A stretch of DNA of 8,781 bases, from positions 1 to 8,781 of the forward strand of contig MHZD01000158.1 of NCBI GenBank assembly GCA_001828645.1. Reading direction: 5' to 3'. The translations under genes were made by a program, and so were the position numbers. Below the pieces are notes generated by a model. The model saw only the letters and a list, made by a program, of their open reading frames with translations. It searched no databases and was not told the DNA's origin. Shown here one piece after another: positions 1-7,230 of the stretch. Position 1 is the first letter of the stretch. Each line of letters starts with the position of its first letter. Source of the stretch: Planctomycetes bacterium RIFOXYC2_FULL_41_27. GTDB lineage: Bacteria > Planctomycetota > Brocadiia > Brocadiales > Brocadiaceae.

Positions 1-557
1 TCCATTTCGAGTACAAAGGTATCCACTTTTTTGTCGAAATAGCTATAAGCAACCAGGGTTGGAATTGCAATAAAGAGACCAAATACCGTGGTTCTGATGG
101 CCTCTGCAAGCCCGCCGGAAAAGGCCTTGGCCTGACCCAGACCCAGTTCTGATATAATTCCAAAGATATTTTCCAGTCCCAATACCGTTCCCAGCAGTCC
201 TAATAAAGGGGCTACTGCGGTAATGATTTCCAGCACCAGAAGCCTCTTTTCGAGCGCCTTCGTTTCCTGTCGGCCAGCGGCTTGAATATCAATAAATTTC
301 TCTTCCCGCGAGAGGTGGTTATTCATAAGGGTTCGTCTCAACAGATTTGAAAAGGGTCCTGGTATTACCTCGCATCTGGAAAGCGCAAAGGGTATGTCTT
401 CCTGACTACGGATTGCCTCTATGGTCTGTATGATTTCGGGTCTTAATATCTTGTCCCTGCGGAGATTTATTGCCCTTTCGATAATTACTGCAAGTGATAA
501 AATAGAACAAATTAACAGTGGTATCATGATAGGACCACCACCTATTAGCCATTCCAA
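1..557 (-). CDS. ExbB/TolQ/MotA-family proton channel subunit (3' end beyond window)
   Basis: Inner-membrane channel protein that uses the proton gradient to energise a TonB- or TolA-type partner. I translated 185 residues; the C-terminus lies outside the window. A short N-terminal stretch with a GGGP turn leads into a first membrane helix (about residues 9-27). A cytoplasmic domain follows, then the family core: APLLGLLGTVLGL (about 116-128) in helix 2 and a GLAEAIRTTVFGLFIAIP stretch (about 149-166) leading into helix 3. T123 and T156/T157 fall in the conserved pore-lining positions of this family. The start is TTG at 557: a strong GGAGGG ribosome site lies 9 nt upstream and no better ATG exists nearby. 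It begins 14 bp after the TonB-like gene, so the two are surely co-transcribed. ExbB and TolQ cannot be told apart from this fragment; the TonB-like partner favours ExbB. Confidence 0.93.
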   Translation of the reverse strand, partial: MEWLIGGGPIMIPLLICSILSLAVIIERAINLRRDKILRPEIIQTIEAIRSQEDIPFALSRCEVIPGPFSNLLRRTLMNNHLSREEKFIDIQAAGRQETKALEKRLLVLEIITAVAPLLGLLGTVLGLENIFGIISELGLGQAKAFSGGLAEAIRTTVFGLFIAIPTLVAYSYFDKKVDTFVLEM

Positions 558-571
558 GGTATTACTCCCTC

Positions 572-2059
572 CTAGAAAAAGTAGAAATTAAATTTTACAT
601 CAATTGATGGTTCCTTGATATCAAACGGGAAAGGGTTCAACGGCGATGCCTTTTCTATCGAAGATACAAGCCTAGAAGCAAGTTGGAAGTTCCCGGCATC
701 ATCCGCTATCTTTACATCGTCAATAGAACCATCGGGTAAGACTTTAAATTCTATAATGATCGGTTTATCGTCTCTCGTTTCCAGTTTTATCTCAGCGCGG
801 GTCCCGTATCCAAGGAACCAATAGAGCGATATTCTATCACGAATATGCTTGAAATAAGAGGCATATTCATGTTTTTGTACGTTGAAAGACGGCGCGCCCG
901 GGATTGCCGCATTGGATATCGTATCCTCAAAGAGCGCTGGATCTTTGTTTGCTCCTTCTTGCTTTGCATTGACATTAAAGGAGACCTTGGGTTTCTTCAA
1001 CTCACCCGGACTTTCCTGCTCGTCCAATCCCCTTTCAAGTCTGCGTTGAGGTTCGACACCTGACATTTCCGATGAAGGCGGTGGTGCTTCTGGTTTAAAC
1101 GCTGCCGTATCCAGTGTTTTCTTTGTTTCAGCAAGGTTTTCAGCCTTTATAGCATCCTTTTTTCGAATTTCCTCTTCTTGGAGCGACGATGACAATGATT
1201 CATCTTTTTTCTCAGTTTCTTTATTTATTTCGTCCTGTTTATCGGTAAACAACACCCCTTCGCTGTTTGGCAGCGCTTCCGCCGCCTCTTCCTGCACGAT
1301 GCCGCGTCCGATGGTGAGCCGTTCCCTTTTTGGCGCTTGTGTCGTGGTTTCTGTTTTTATCGTTTTTTCTTGTTTTATTGTCTCCGCCTCCCCCGTCTTT
1401 TCCTTGTGTTCTTCAGATACCGTTTGGGGCTGCGGTATTTGAGGCTGTTTCGCAAGCTCTTCCTGCTTTTCTAACCCCTGGGGAAGGTTCGCAAATAGCG
1501 GCGGAGAATTTCTATTGTAAGGACTGTCCTCAGCGATAAACGCCTGTGCCGTGGTTTCCTGTTCTTGCGGCGGTTGCTTATCATCGCCAGGTAAGGGATT
1601 CCCTCCCGTGCCTAAGAGAGGCGCTTTGGAATGCCCTTCGGCATGGGGTTCGTTATTGACTGGTTGGTTATTGTCAGGGAAAGTGTCTTTTGCTACAGAA
1701 CCCTTTTCACCGATTTTATCGGTATCAACATTTGTCTTCTCATCTTCTGTGTTATCGGCAGTATCGGTAAATATTTTGTACTTCTTTTTTTCAGCTTCTT
1801 TTTTTAGTTCATCTTCGTCCTGTTCTTGTTTGGTGTCCAGAGAGATATCTTCTATTTGTGTATCAGTATCCTCAAGTTCCAGCATAACTGCATATTCACT
1901 CGGTTCACGGATAAAGCTATCTCGAAGCGATTTTAAGCTGAAAAACTGATATCCTTGTGGAGACAGGAAGATGAGAATCCCGTGTATAGCGAGGGATGCG
2001 GCAATAAGGAATGGGAACAGGTTTTTATCGGAAAATGCTGTACGGAGTTTAGTGAACAT
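572..2059 (-). CDS. TonB-like energy transducer with long charged linker
   Basis: Probable periplasm-spanning protein that passes energy from the ExbB-type channel to the outer membrane. It has 495 residues. After a short cytoplasmic start comes one membrane anchor (about 15-33) holding S22 and H26, the same Ser-x3-His spacing as the essential S16/H20 pair in E. coli TonB. Residues about 60-395 form a low-complexity linker rich in Glu, Lys, Gln and Pro. The C-terminal 100 residues look like a TonB/TolA C-terminal fold: a YFKHIRDRISLYW helix (402-414), then strands including a VLPDGSIDDV turn. The protein is about twice the length of E. coli TonB, mostly through the linker. No clear Shine-Dalgarno site precedes the ATG at 2059. 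The next gene encodes the channel subunit. TolA is the alternative identity, since the C-terminal domains are hard to separate by eye; the S/H anchor favours TonB. Confidence 0.85.
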   Translation of the reverse strand: MFTKLRTAFSDKNLFPFLIAASLAIHGILIFLSPQGYQFFSLKSLRDSFIREPSEYAVMLELEDTDTQIEDISLDTKQEQDEDELKKEAEKKKYKIFTDTADNTEDEKTNVDTDKIGEKGSVAKDTFPDNNQPVNNEPHAEGHSKAPLLGTGGNPLPGDDKQPPQEQETTAQAFIAEDSPYNRNSPPLFANLPQGLEKQEELAKQPQIPQPQTVSEEHKEKTGEAETIKQEKTIKTETTTQAPKRERLTIGRGIVQEEAAEALPNSEGVLFTDKQDEINKETEKKDESLSSSLQEEEIRKKDAIKAENLAETKKTLDTAAFKPEAPPPSSEMSGVEPQRRLERGLDEQESPGELKKPKVSFNVNAKQEGANKDPALFEDTISNAAIPGAPSFNVQKHEYASYFKHIRDRISLYWFLGYGTRAEIKLETRDDKPIIIEFKVLPDGSIDDVKIADDAGNFQLASRLVSSIEKASPLNPFPFDIKEPSIDVKFNFYFF

Positions 2060-2174
2060 ATTTTAAGATAAATAGGTGAGTTATAATTTAAGCTCATATA
2101 TCACTATGAGTGATGTTATGCATGGTATAAAGAGGTGAAATACTATCGTAATTTCCTTAAGTATCTTCCAAAAA

Positions 2175-2203
2175 AGTTTACAGCATAACCATTTTGTTGT
2201 CAA
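2175..2203 (-). promoter_or_regulatory. Candidate sigma-70 promoter for the TonB/ExbB operon
   Basis: On the minus strand a perfect TTGACA (2203-2198) is followed after 17 bp by TAAACT (2180-2175), which matches TATAAT at four of six positions. It points towards the TonB-like gene and predicts a leader of roughly 110 nt. It rests on sequence match only. Confidence 0.4.
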
Positions 2204-2214
2204 TAAGAATCTCC

Positions 2215-2235
2215 TGGCGCGGCTACGCCGCAACC
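2215..2235. repeat. Short GC-rich palindromic repeat
   Basis: A GC-rich stretch in an AT-rich intergenic region. Its core is a perfect palindrome, GCGGC-TAC-GCCGC (2219-2231), followed by AACC. Its composition and position suggest a dispersed repeat rather than part of a gene. A short reading frame crosses it on the minus strand but shows no protein family features. Confidence 0.5.
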
Positions 2236-2251
2236 AATTAACGGAATAGTT

Positions 2252-2279
2252 CACCGCAAAGGCGCAAAGAGCGCAAAGG
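2252..2279. repeat. Microrepeat of CGCAAAG units (8-9 nt period)
   Basis: Three CGCAAAG units begin at 2255, 2263 and 2272, so the period is 8 then 9 nt. They resemble the CACNAAG units at 7126-7180 and the CACGAAAGA-type units at 7231-7336. I read it as a member of a dispersed intergenic repeat family; its function is unknown. Confidence 0.6.
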
Positions 2280-2313
2280 TAGTATTTTTTAGAAAGTAAA
2301 GGAATTTCAAACT

Positions 2314-2336
2314 GGTAGCGCAACCGTCTCGGTTGC
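2314..2336. repeat. Perfect hairpin repeat (7-bp stem, 3-nt loop)
   Basis: GCAACCG (2320-2326) and CGGTTGC (2330-2336) form a perfect stem around a TCT loop, preceded by GGTAGC. There is no run of T after the stem on either strand, so it is not a convincing intrinsic terminator. It is the third short repeat-like element within about 120 bp. Confidence 0.55.
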
Positions 2337-2340
2337 ATAA

Positions 2341-2364
2341 AAAACTTCCTAAAAAAGAAGTTTT
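2341..2364. repeat. AT-rich 8-bp inverted repeat
   Basis: AAAACTTC (2341-2348) pairs perfectly with GAAGTTTT (2357-2364) across an 8-nt loop. On the minus strand the stem runs into six T residues, which looks terminator-like. However, no gene enters from that side, the stem is weak, and it lies upstream of both flanking operons. It may be part of the repeat patchwork. Confidence 0.35.
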
Positions 2365-2405
2365 ACAGAGTAATACTATAGGTTGTGCCTGCACAAAATC
2401 CTTTA

Positions 2406-2434
2406 TTGAAAAATATACGATATTATGATAATAT
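2406..2434 (+). promoter_or_regulatory. Candidate sigma-70 promoter for the exporter operon
   Basis: TTGAAA (2406-2411), a 17-bp spacer and TAATAT (2429-2434) face the msbA-like gene and would give a leader of about 135 nt. The region is AT-rich, so chance matches are likely. The leader between 2440 and 2576 shows no recognisable riboswitch or other structure. Confidence 0.35.
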
Positions 2435-2576
2435 TTTCTTTAATGTGAATCATAGCTATAAATCTGCAAAAATAAAAAAATATAATACAGACTTACCTAT
2501 TCCTGGTTTTATTCCTCCACCTTGGAAAAGTAATCTTTTTAAGGCTTCATAATTTTTTATAATAATCAGGAAACCC

Positions 2577-4466
2577 ATGAAAAAAAACGCACTTATTAGT
2601 GAATGTGCCAAGTTGCTGTCCTTTACAAGGCCATATTGGAGATTGATGGTATTTGCCATGATCAGTATGGTCATTTATACCTCGACGAGCGGCATCCAGA
2701 TTTCATTAATCAAACCTATCATAGACAAACTGCTCAGAGGGGATGCACAAAAAATTACTGCCCTGCCAAGGATCGATATAGACCAGACCCCCCAGAAACA
2801 TGAGAGCCCGTCACTCGTTAAACAGCTTAAAAAACAGGTATTCAACAAACTCAAATTCATAGAACCAATACAAAAACGTGCTACCAGTTCATTTACGAGC
2901 ATCGGTATTGTGATGGCAATCCTTGCCCCCATTATTTTTCTATCCTGCTATTTTCAACAATACTTCAGAAGTCGTGTCATGTGGGCCGTGATTGTGGATA
3001 TTCGAAACAAGGTATGCGATCACTTGCTTCCCCAACCCCTGAGTTTCTTCGAAAATAGAAAGAGCGGCGACCTGCTGTCCAGATTAACAAATGACATTGC
3101 CGTCACTCATTCAGGGCTTGCCATCCTTTTTGATGAAATACTGCTTCAACCCATGAAGTTGATCTGCGGATTGGTTCTGGCATTTTATTTTAGCTGGAAG
3201 CTCTCCTTGTTGACCTTGATTGTCTTTCCCATCATATTCGTTCCTGTGCTGATAATGGGTAAGAAGATCAAAAAGTATGGGAAGGGGAGTCTGAAGCATC
3301 TTTCCGACCTTACGGATGCCATGCGGGAAATGTTCGCAGGCATTAGAATTGTGAAGGCATTTAAGATGGAGGCCGAAGAGAGCCGTGAAATACACGACAT
3401 CAGTGAACGATTCTTCAGAAAGAGGTTGAAAATGGTCAAGGCAAAGGCTCTCAATACCAGCACCAGCGAGTTCGTCTATACCCTGGGACTCGCCGCCATC
3501 GTCATGCTGGGCGGTTATGTGGTCATGTCTAAAAAAATCACGCCGGGCGAACTCGGCGGGTTTATTACTGCAACAGGTTTTATGGTGATTACCGCCATCA
3601 AAAAATTGGCAAAGAGCTATGCGAGTCTGCAGGAGTCTCTGTCCGGGGTAAACAGGGTTTTTGAACTATTCACAATAGAGCCTACTATAAAGGACGATCC
3701 GAAAGCCGTAACGCTGGAGAAAATTGAAGAAGGCATTTGCTTCAAGAATGTGAGCTTTTCATACGATGGCAGCAAAGAATTTATATTGAAGGATATTAAT
3801 CTTACCATCCATAAAGGAGATGTACTTGCAATCGTGGGTGAAAGCGGTGCAGGAAAATCAACCATTATAAACCTGATACCGCGTTTTTATGACACCGTCA
3901 AGGGCAGCATTGAGATTGACGGAACAGATATTCGAAAGATTAAACGCGAGTCGCTCCTCGAACACACTGCAATTGTTGCCCAGCAGACATTCCTCTTCAA
4001 CCGCAGCTTTTATGAAAATATCCTTTATGGGAGAAAGAATGCCACGTTAGAAGAGGTTCAATCTGCTGCGAAGGCCGCTAATATTCATGAGTTCATTATG
4101 AGTCTACCTAAGGGCTATGATACCGTTGTGGGCGAACTGGGGGTAAAACTATCAGGAGGTCAACGGCAGCGGATCGCCATCGCCCGTGCCGTATTGAAAA
4201 ATGCACCCATTTTACTTTTAGACGAAGCGACTTCATCCCTGGATTATGAGTCTGAAAAACTGGTACAGGATGCGCTAAACAACCTTATCATTGGAAGAAC
4301 GACCGTTATTGTCGCTCATCGTCTTTCTACCATACAACATTGTGACAGAATCGTTGTAATGAAAAAGGGGCGCATCGTGGAGGTCGGGAGTCATGAATCT
4401 CTCATGTCCGGAGAGGGAGAATACAAACGCGTTTACCAAATGCATGTGGATACGATTCAGTCATGA
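2577..4466 (+). CDS. msbA: MsbA-like ABC exporter (fused membrane and ATPase domains)
   Basis: Half-transporter expected to work as a homodimer in the inner membrane. MsbA-family members flip lipid A-core or related glycolipids, and some relatives export drugs or peptides. The 629 residues hold an N-terminal six-helix domain (about 20-350) and a complete ATPase: A-loop Y396, Walker A GESGAGKST (421-429), Q-loop around Q469-Q470, signature LSGGQ (525-529), Walker B ILLLDE (545-550), D-loop SSLD and H-loop H581. It is about 45 residues longer than E. coli MsbA (582). The surplus lies between helices 1 and 2 (about 55-105), a charged loop predicted to face the periplasm. An AGGA site precedes the ATG at a normal distance. 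Its stop overlaps the start of the rhamnose gene (ATGA), so the substrate may be a lipid-linked sugar. Substrate is inference; family is secure. Confidence 0.92.
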   Translation: MKKNALISECAKLLSFTRPYWRLMVFAMISMVIYTSTSGIQISLIKPIIDKLLRGDAQKITALPRIDIDQTPQKHESPSLVKQLKKQVFNKLKFIEPIQKRATSSFTSIGIVMAILAPIIFLSCYFQQYFRSRVMWAVIVDIRNKVCDHLLPQPLSFFENRKSGDLLSRLTNDIAVTHSGLAILFDEILLQPMKLICGLVLAFYFSWKLSLLTLIVFPIIFVPVLIMGKKIKKYGKGSLKHLSDLTDAMREMFAGIRIVKAFKMEAEESREIHDISERFFRKRLKMVKAKALNTSTSEFVYTLGLAAIVMLGGYVVMSKKITPGELGGFITATGFMVITAIKKLAKSYASLQESLSGVNRVFELFTIEPTIKDDPKAVTLEKIEEGICFKNVSFSYDGSKEFILKDINLTIHKGDVLAIVGESGAGKSTIINLIPRFYDTVKGSIEIDGTDIRKIKRESLLEHTAIVAQQTFLFNRSFYENILYGRKNATLEEVQSAAKAANIHEFIMSLPKGYDTVVGELGVKLSGGQRQRIAIARAVLKNAPILLLDEATSSLDYESEKLVQDALNNLIIGRTTVIVAHRLSTIQHCDRIVVMKKGRIVEVGSHESLMSGEGEYKRVYQMHVDTIQS

Positions 4467-5326
4467 AAGTACTTGTAATTGGCTCGCATGGCATGCTTGG
4501 CAGTGACCTCGTCAATCGGCTATCCAATCTCTCTGACCAAAAAAATCCGGGTAATGAAGTTATTGCAGCGGACCGTGAGCATGTGGATATCACGCACGGT
4601 GAGGATGCCTCGAAATTTATTGCTCAAGTCAAGCCGGATGTCATTATCAACTGTGCCGCATTTTCGAATGTAGATGCATGTGAGACACAGATCTCTGAGG
4701 CATTTGCCGTCAATGCCAGCGGAGCGAGAAATGTTGCGCTTGCAGGAAAACTAACAGGGGCGAGGGTCATCCATATCAGTACCGATTATGTATTCGACGG
4801 CATGAAGAATGAGCCTTACCTCGAAACCGACACACCAAATCCCATCTCAGTATATGGCAAATCAAAACTCGAAGGAGAGCTTGCCGTGCAGGAAATAGGC
4901 GGTAATTACGTTATCATCAGAACGGCATGGCTTTTTGGTCCCTATAGAAATAATTTTGTGACCACCATGCTGGAACTGGGAAGGAAAAACCGTTCAGTGT
5001 CCGTCGTTACCGATCAGCACGGAAGTCCCACGTATACCACAGACCTTTCGGATGCAATACGAACTGCTATCTCGAAAGACCTCCGGGGTATATATCACGT
5101 GACGAACTCGGGAACGTGTTCACGCTATGAGTGGGCACAGAAGATTTTTGAATTAACGGGTAATCAGGTATCCGTCCTTCCTCTAAAAACCGCAGATTAC
5201 AAACGCGCCGCCAGGGTTCCCCCGAACTCTTCCCTGGACTGTACAAAATATGCCACGACAACCGGCCAGAAAATGAGACCATGGCAGGAGGCTTTAAGGG
5301 AATATATTTCCAAAGCTTTGCGGTAA
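4463..5326 (+). CDS. rfbD: dTDP-4-dehydrorhamnose reductase (RmlD/RfbD)
   Basis: Cytoplasmic short-chain dehydrogenase that reduces dTDP-4-dehydro-L-rhamnose to dTDP-L-rhamnose, the last step in making this sugar donor for surface polysaccharide. The 287 residues show the N-terminal nucleotide-binding motif GSHGMLG (7-13), STDYVFDG (106-113) and the catalytic YxxxK (Y131, K135) within YGKSKLEGE. RTAWLFGP (153-160) and VTDQHGSPTYT (182-192) follow, all typical of RmlD. Its length is normal for the family. The ATG overlaps the exporter stop by 4 bp, which implies translational coupling. The other rhamnose genes (rmlA, rmlB, rmlC) are not in the window. Some RmlD-like reductases act on other nucleotide sugars, so the exact substrate is inferred from the family. 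Confidence 0.9.
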   Translation: MKVLVIGSHGMLGSDLVNRLSNLSDQKNPGNEVIAADREHVDITHGEDASKFIAQVKPDVIINCAAFSNVDACETQISEAFAVNASGARNVALAGKLTGARVIHISTDYVFDGMKNEPYLETDTPNPISVYGKSKLEGELAVQEIGGNYVIIRTAWLFGPYRNNFVTTMLELGRKNRSVSVVTDQHGSPTYTTDLSDAIRTAISKDLRGIYHVTNSGTCSRYEWAQKIFELTGNQVSVLPLKTADYKRAARVPPNSSLDCTKYATTTGQKMRPWQEALREYISKALR

Positions 5327-5328
5327 AA

Positions 5329-5991
5329 ATGGAAAATGCTGTAATTATCTTCCTCAAATATCCTGAACCCGGAAAGGTAAAGACCCGCCTGGCAAAGGAT
5401 ATCGGCAATGAAAAGTCATGCGAGATTTACAAATTACTTGCAGAAGGCATCATTAAAAACGTTGCCCAAAATAATTTAAAGACATATGATGGACATATCT
5501 TTTTCACACCTGCTGACAAAGAAAATGAAATTAAGAATTGGTTAAAATCCATCATCGACAATGAATGGGCATTTCATATACAGTACAGCCCCCAAAAAGG
5601 TAACACTCTCGGCGAAAGGATGTCCAATGCCTTTCAGCAAACGTTGCAAAGAAAAGATTGTAAAAGATGCATAATCATAGGAACAGACTGTCCTGAGATA
5701 GATGCAACACTGATTGAAAGCGTCTTTGAGATTTTAAAGGAGAAAGATATTGTTATCGGACCGTGCAAGGATGGCGGTTACTACCTATTAGGCATGTCAG
5801 GATTTGTCCCTGATCTGTTTGTAGATATTGACTGGAGCACAGATCAGGTATTTATACAAACGATGGAAAAGGTACAGAAAAACAATTTATCTTGCAGTAT
5901 TCTAAAGATATTAACTGATATTGACACACAGGAAGATTTATATCGCTATAAATCTATAACAAACCCGTCTTTTCATCAAAGCCGCACATGA
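5329..5991 (+). CDS. TIGR04282/DUF2064 glycosyltransferase A-fold protein
   Basis: Nucleotidyl- or glycosyl-transferase-like protein of unproven reaction; the family is often named rSAM/selenodomain-associated transferase 1. The 220-residue form begins MENAVIIFLKYPEPG, matching the family opening with PEPGKVKTRLAKDIG (12-26). It keeps IIIGTDCPEID (115-125), IVIGPCKDGGYYLLG (141-155) and DIDTQEDL (197-204) near the end. GTD and DGGYY are probably in the nucleotide-sugar and metal site. I prefer the ATG at 5329, 2 bp after the rfbD stop, because the family N-terminus starts there. An earlier ATG at 5281 would add 16 unlike residues encoded within rfbD. No strong ribosome site is visible, so reinitiation after rfbD is likely. 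The last 38 bp overlap argC on the other strand. A role in envelope glycan synthesis is inferred from its operon. Confidence 0.85.
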   Translation: MENAVIIFLKYPEPGKVKTRLAKDIGNEKSCEIYKLLAEGIIKNVAQNNLKTYDGHIFFTPADKENEIKNWLKSIIDNEWAFHIQYSPQKGNTLGERMSNAFQQTLQRKDCKRCIIIGTDCPEIDATLIESVFEILKEKDIVIGPCKDGGYYLLGMSGFVPDLFVDIDWSTDQVFIQTMEKVQKNNLSCSILKILTDIDTQEDLYRYKSITNPSFHQSRT

Positions 5992-6991
5992 CGTTCATGT
6001 TCTGCACTGCCTGTCCTGATGCGCCCTTTATGAGGTTGTCTATGGCTGAAATGATGATGATACGATTTTCGGTGACCTTTGCGGCAATATCACAAAAATT
6101 GGTGAAGATCACGTCCTTCGTCCTGGGCATCTCGTTGCCTTCTTTAAGGCGAACAAAGGGTTCTTTACCGTAAAATTCCTTGTAGAGTTTATGTACCTCA
6201 TCATCATGTAAGGGCGAACGGACGTTCGCCCCTACAACTTTTGGTTTGGCATAAATTGTACACAGGATACCGCGATTCATTGGAATCAAATGCGGGACAA
6301 ATTGGATAGACACTTTTTGGTTTGTTTTGATAGAAAGTATATGTTCAATCTCAGGGCTGTGACGGTGACTCCCAACGCTGTATGCCTCGATATTCTCGTT
6401 ACATTCGCAGTAGTGCGTATCTTCCTTTGGCTCTCGCCCGCGCCCTGATACACCCGACTTGGCATCCACAATGATATCTTCTGAGTGAATAAGCCCCTTT
6501 GAAAGCAAAGGTGCAAGCGCTAGAATAGTCGCCGTTGTATAACAACCAGGATTACCCACCAGATTGGTCTTTTTGATTTCGTTCCGGAAAAGCTCTGGGA
6601 GGCCGTACACGGCGGTCTCTATTCCCTTACTATCCGTATGCTGTGCCTTGTACCACTTTTCATAAAGCGATTTATCACGGAAACGGTAATCGGCGCTAAA
6701 GTCTATAACCTTGATTCCGTTGCCCGCAAAAAGCGGGACATACTGCATGGAAATAGTCGGCGGCAAGGTAATAAAGGCTAGATCAATATCTTTTGGCGCT
6801 TCCTTCTGCTCAATCGTTTCACATGTTAAATCAAGCAGATTTTTCAAAGTTGGGAAGATATCAGATATCTTCGGACGGTCAGTCCTTCGCACACCGAGAT
6901 AGGTAATTTTTACCTCTGGATGACGCAGGAGGATTTTTATAAGTTCAAGGCTTGTGTAGGCCGTGGCGCCGATAATTCCTACTTTTAACAC
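5954..6991 (-). CDS. argC: N-acetyl-gamma-glutamyl-phosphate reductase
   Basis: Cytoplasmic NADPH enzyme of arginine biosynthesis; it reduces N-acetylglutamyl phosphate to the semialdehyde. The 345-residue form has the nucleotide-binding start GIIGATAYTS (5-14), with Ala where many relatives have the third Gly. The active-site Cys150 lies in NPGCYTTA, SGVSGRGR is at 179-186, and GSHRHSPEIE (208-217) carries the catalytic His region (H209/H211). I chose GTG at 6991: GGGAG lies 8 nt upstream and LKVGIIGAT is the family N-terminus. An ATG at 7033 would add 14 unlike residues and lies at the edge of the predicted transcript. Residues about 252-261 (VVGANVRSPL) look inserted and are encoded by a 28-bp palindrome. 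No other arg gene is adjacent. The 3' end overlaps the convergent transferase gene by 38 bp. Confidence 0.93.
   Translation of the reverse strand: MLKVGIIGATAYTSLELIKILLRHPEVKITYLGVRRTDRPKISDIFPTLKNLLDLTCETIEQKEAPKDIDLAFITLPPTISMQYVPLFAGNGIKVIDFSADYRFRDKSLYEKWYKAQHTDSKGIETAVYGLPELFRNEIKKTNLVGNPGCYTTATILALAPLLSKGLIHSEDIIVDAKSGVSGRGREPKEDTHYCECNENIEAYSVGSHRHSPEIEHILSIKTNQKVSIQFVPHLIPMNRGILCTIYAKPKVVGANVRSPLHDDEVHKLYKEFYGKEPFVRLKEGNEMPRTKDVIFTNFCDIAAKVTENRIIIISAIDNLIKGASGQAVQNMNVMCGFDEKTGLL
6208..6235. repeat. 28-bp palindrome inside argC, read in frame
   Basis: Two 14-bp arms (6208-6221 and 6222-6235) are reverse complements at 12 of 14 positions, centred on GGGCGAACG and CGTTCGCCC. It is GC-rich against its surroundings. 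On the argC strand it is read as V-G-A-N-V-R-S-P-L between IYAKPKV and HDDEVHKLY. This kind of GTAGGGGCGA...TCGCCCCTAC palindrome is familiar to me as an intergenic dispersed repeat in environmental bacteria. Here it keeps the reading frame open. Confidence 0.7.
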
Positions 6992-7038
6992 CGTTGTGTC
7001 TCCCAATCCAAATGGATTAAAAAACAATCTCAATTTGC

Positions 7039-7067
7039 TTTATAAGATTTCAAATTGCACATATTAA
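7039..7067 (-). promoter_or_regulatory. Candidate sigma-70 promoter for argC
   Basis: On the minus strand TTAATA (7067-7062) and TATAAA (7044-7039) are separated by 17 bp. Transcription would begin near 7032, about 40 nt before the GTG start, which agrees with not using the ATG at 7033. No ARG-box-like operator was recognised. It is based on hexamer match only. Confidence 0.35.
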
Positions 7068-7125
7068 ATCACAATTTCTTACGATAATGAACTAAAAATC
7101 AATTAAGCATTCGGCAACTTCTTAT

Positions 7126-7180
7126 GCCACTAAGACACAAAGCCACAAAAAAACCTTAGTGCCTTGGTGCCTTTGTGGCT
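7126..7180. repeat. Imperfect palindrome built from CACNAAGG microrepeats
   Basis: The right arm, read on the minus strand, is three clean 8-nt units: CACAAAGG, CACCAAGG and CACTAAGG. The left arm (from 7126) reads CACTAAGA, CACAAAGC, CAC and pairs with the right arm at about 17 of 21 positions around an A-rich centre. It could form a long hairpin in DNA or RNA. It lies between argC and the toxin-antitoxin-like genes. The unit design matches 2252-2279. The rest of 7068-7230 holds nothing that I recognise. Confidence 0.65.
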
Positions 7181-7230
7181 AACTTTGAAATTCCTGTGCA
7201 TTAAACTAGACTGCCTTCAGAAGCAGTATA

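Noticed and set aside
1551..1949. 132-residue plus-strand frame opposite the TonB-like gene
   Set aside because: A Ser/Phe-rich translation mirrored from the Glu/Lys-rich linker on the other strand; an expected shadow of low-complexity coding sequence.
2081..2338. 85-residue reading frame on the minus strand between the TonB-like and exporter genes
   Set aside because: It runs through the palindromic repeats and encodes no recognisable domain; its composition follows the repeats and no ribosome site precedes it.
2341..2364. Intrinsic terminator on the minus strand
   Set aside because: The stem is AT-rich and weak, and no gene is transcribed into it from the right, since the exporter operon points away.
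5281..5328. 16-residue N-terminal extension of the TIGR04282 protein from ATG at 5281
   Set aside because: These codons lie inside rfbD and do not match the family start; the ATG at 5329 gives the normal N-terminus.
6992..7033. 14-residue N-terminal extension of ArgC from ATG at 7033
   Set aside because: The family N-terminus begins at the GTG at 6991, which has its own GGGAG site, and the likely transcript begins near 7032.
7126..7180. Possible CRISPR-like array because of regular repeats
   Set aside because: Units are only 8 nt long with no spacers, and no cas gene is present.
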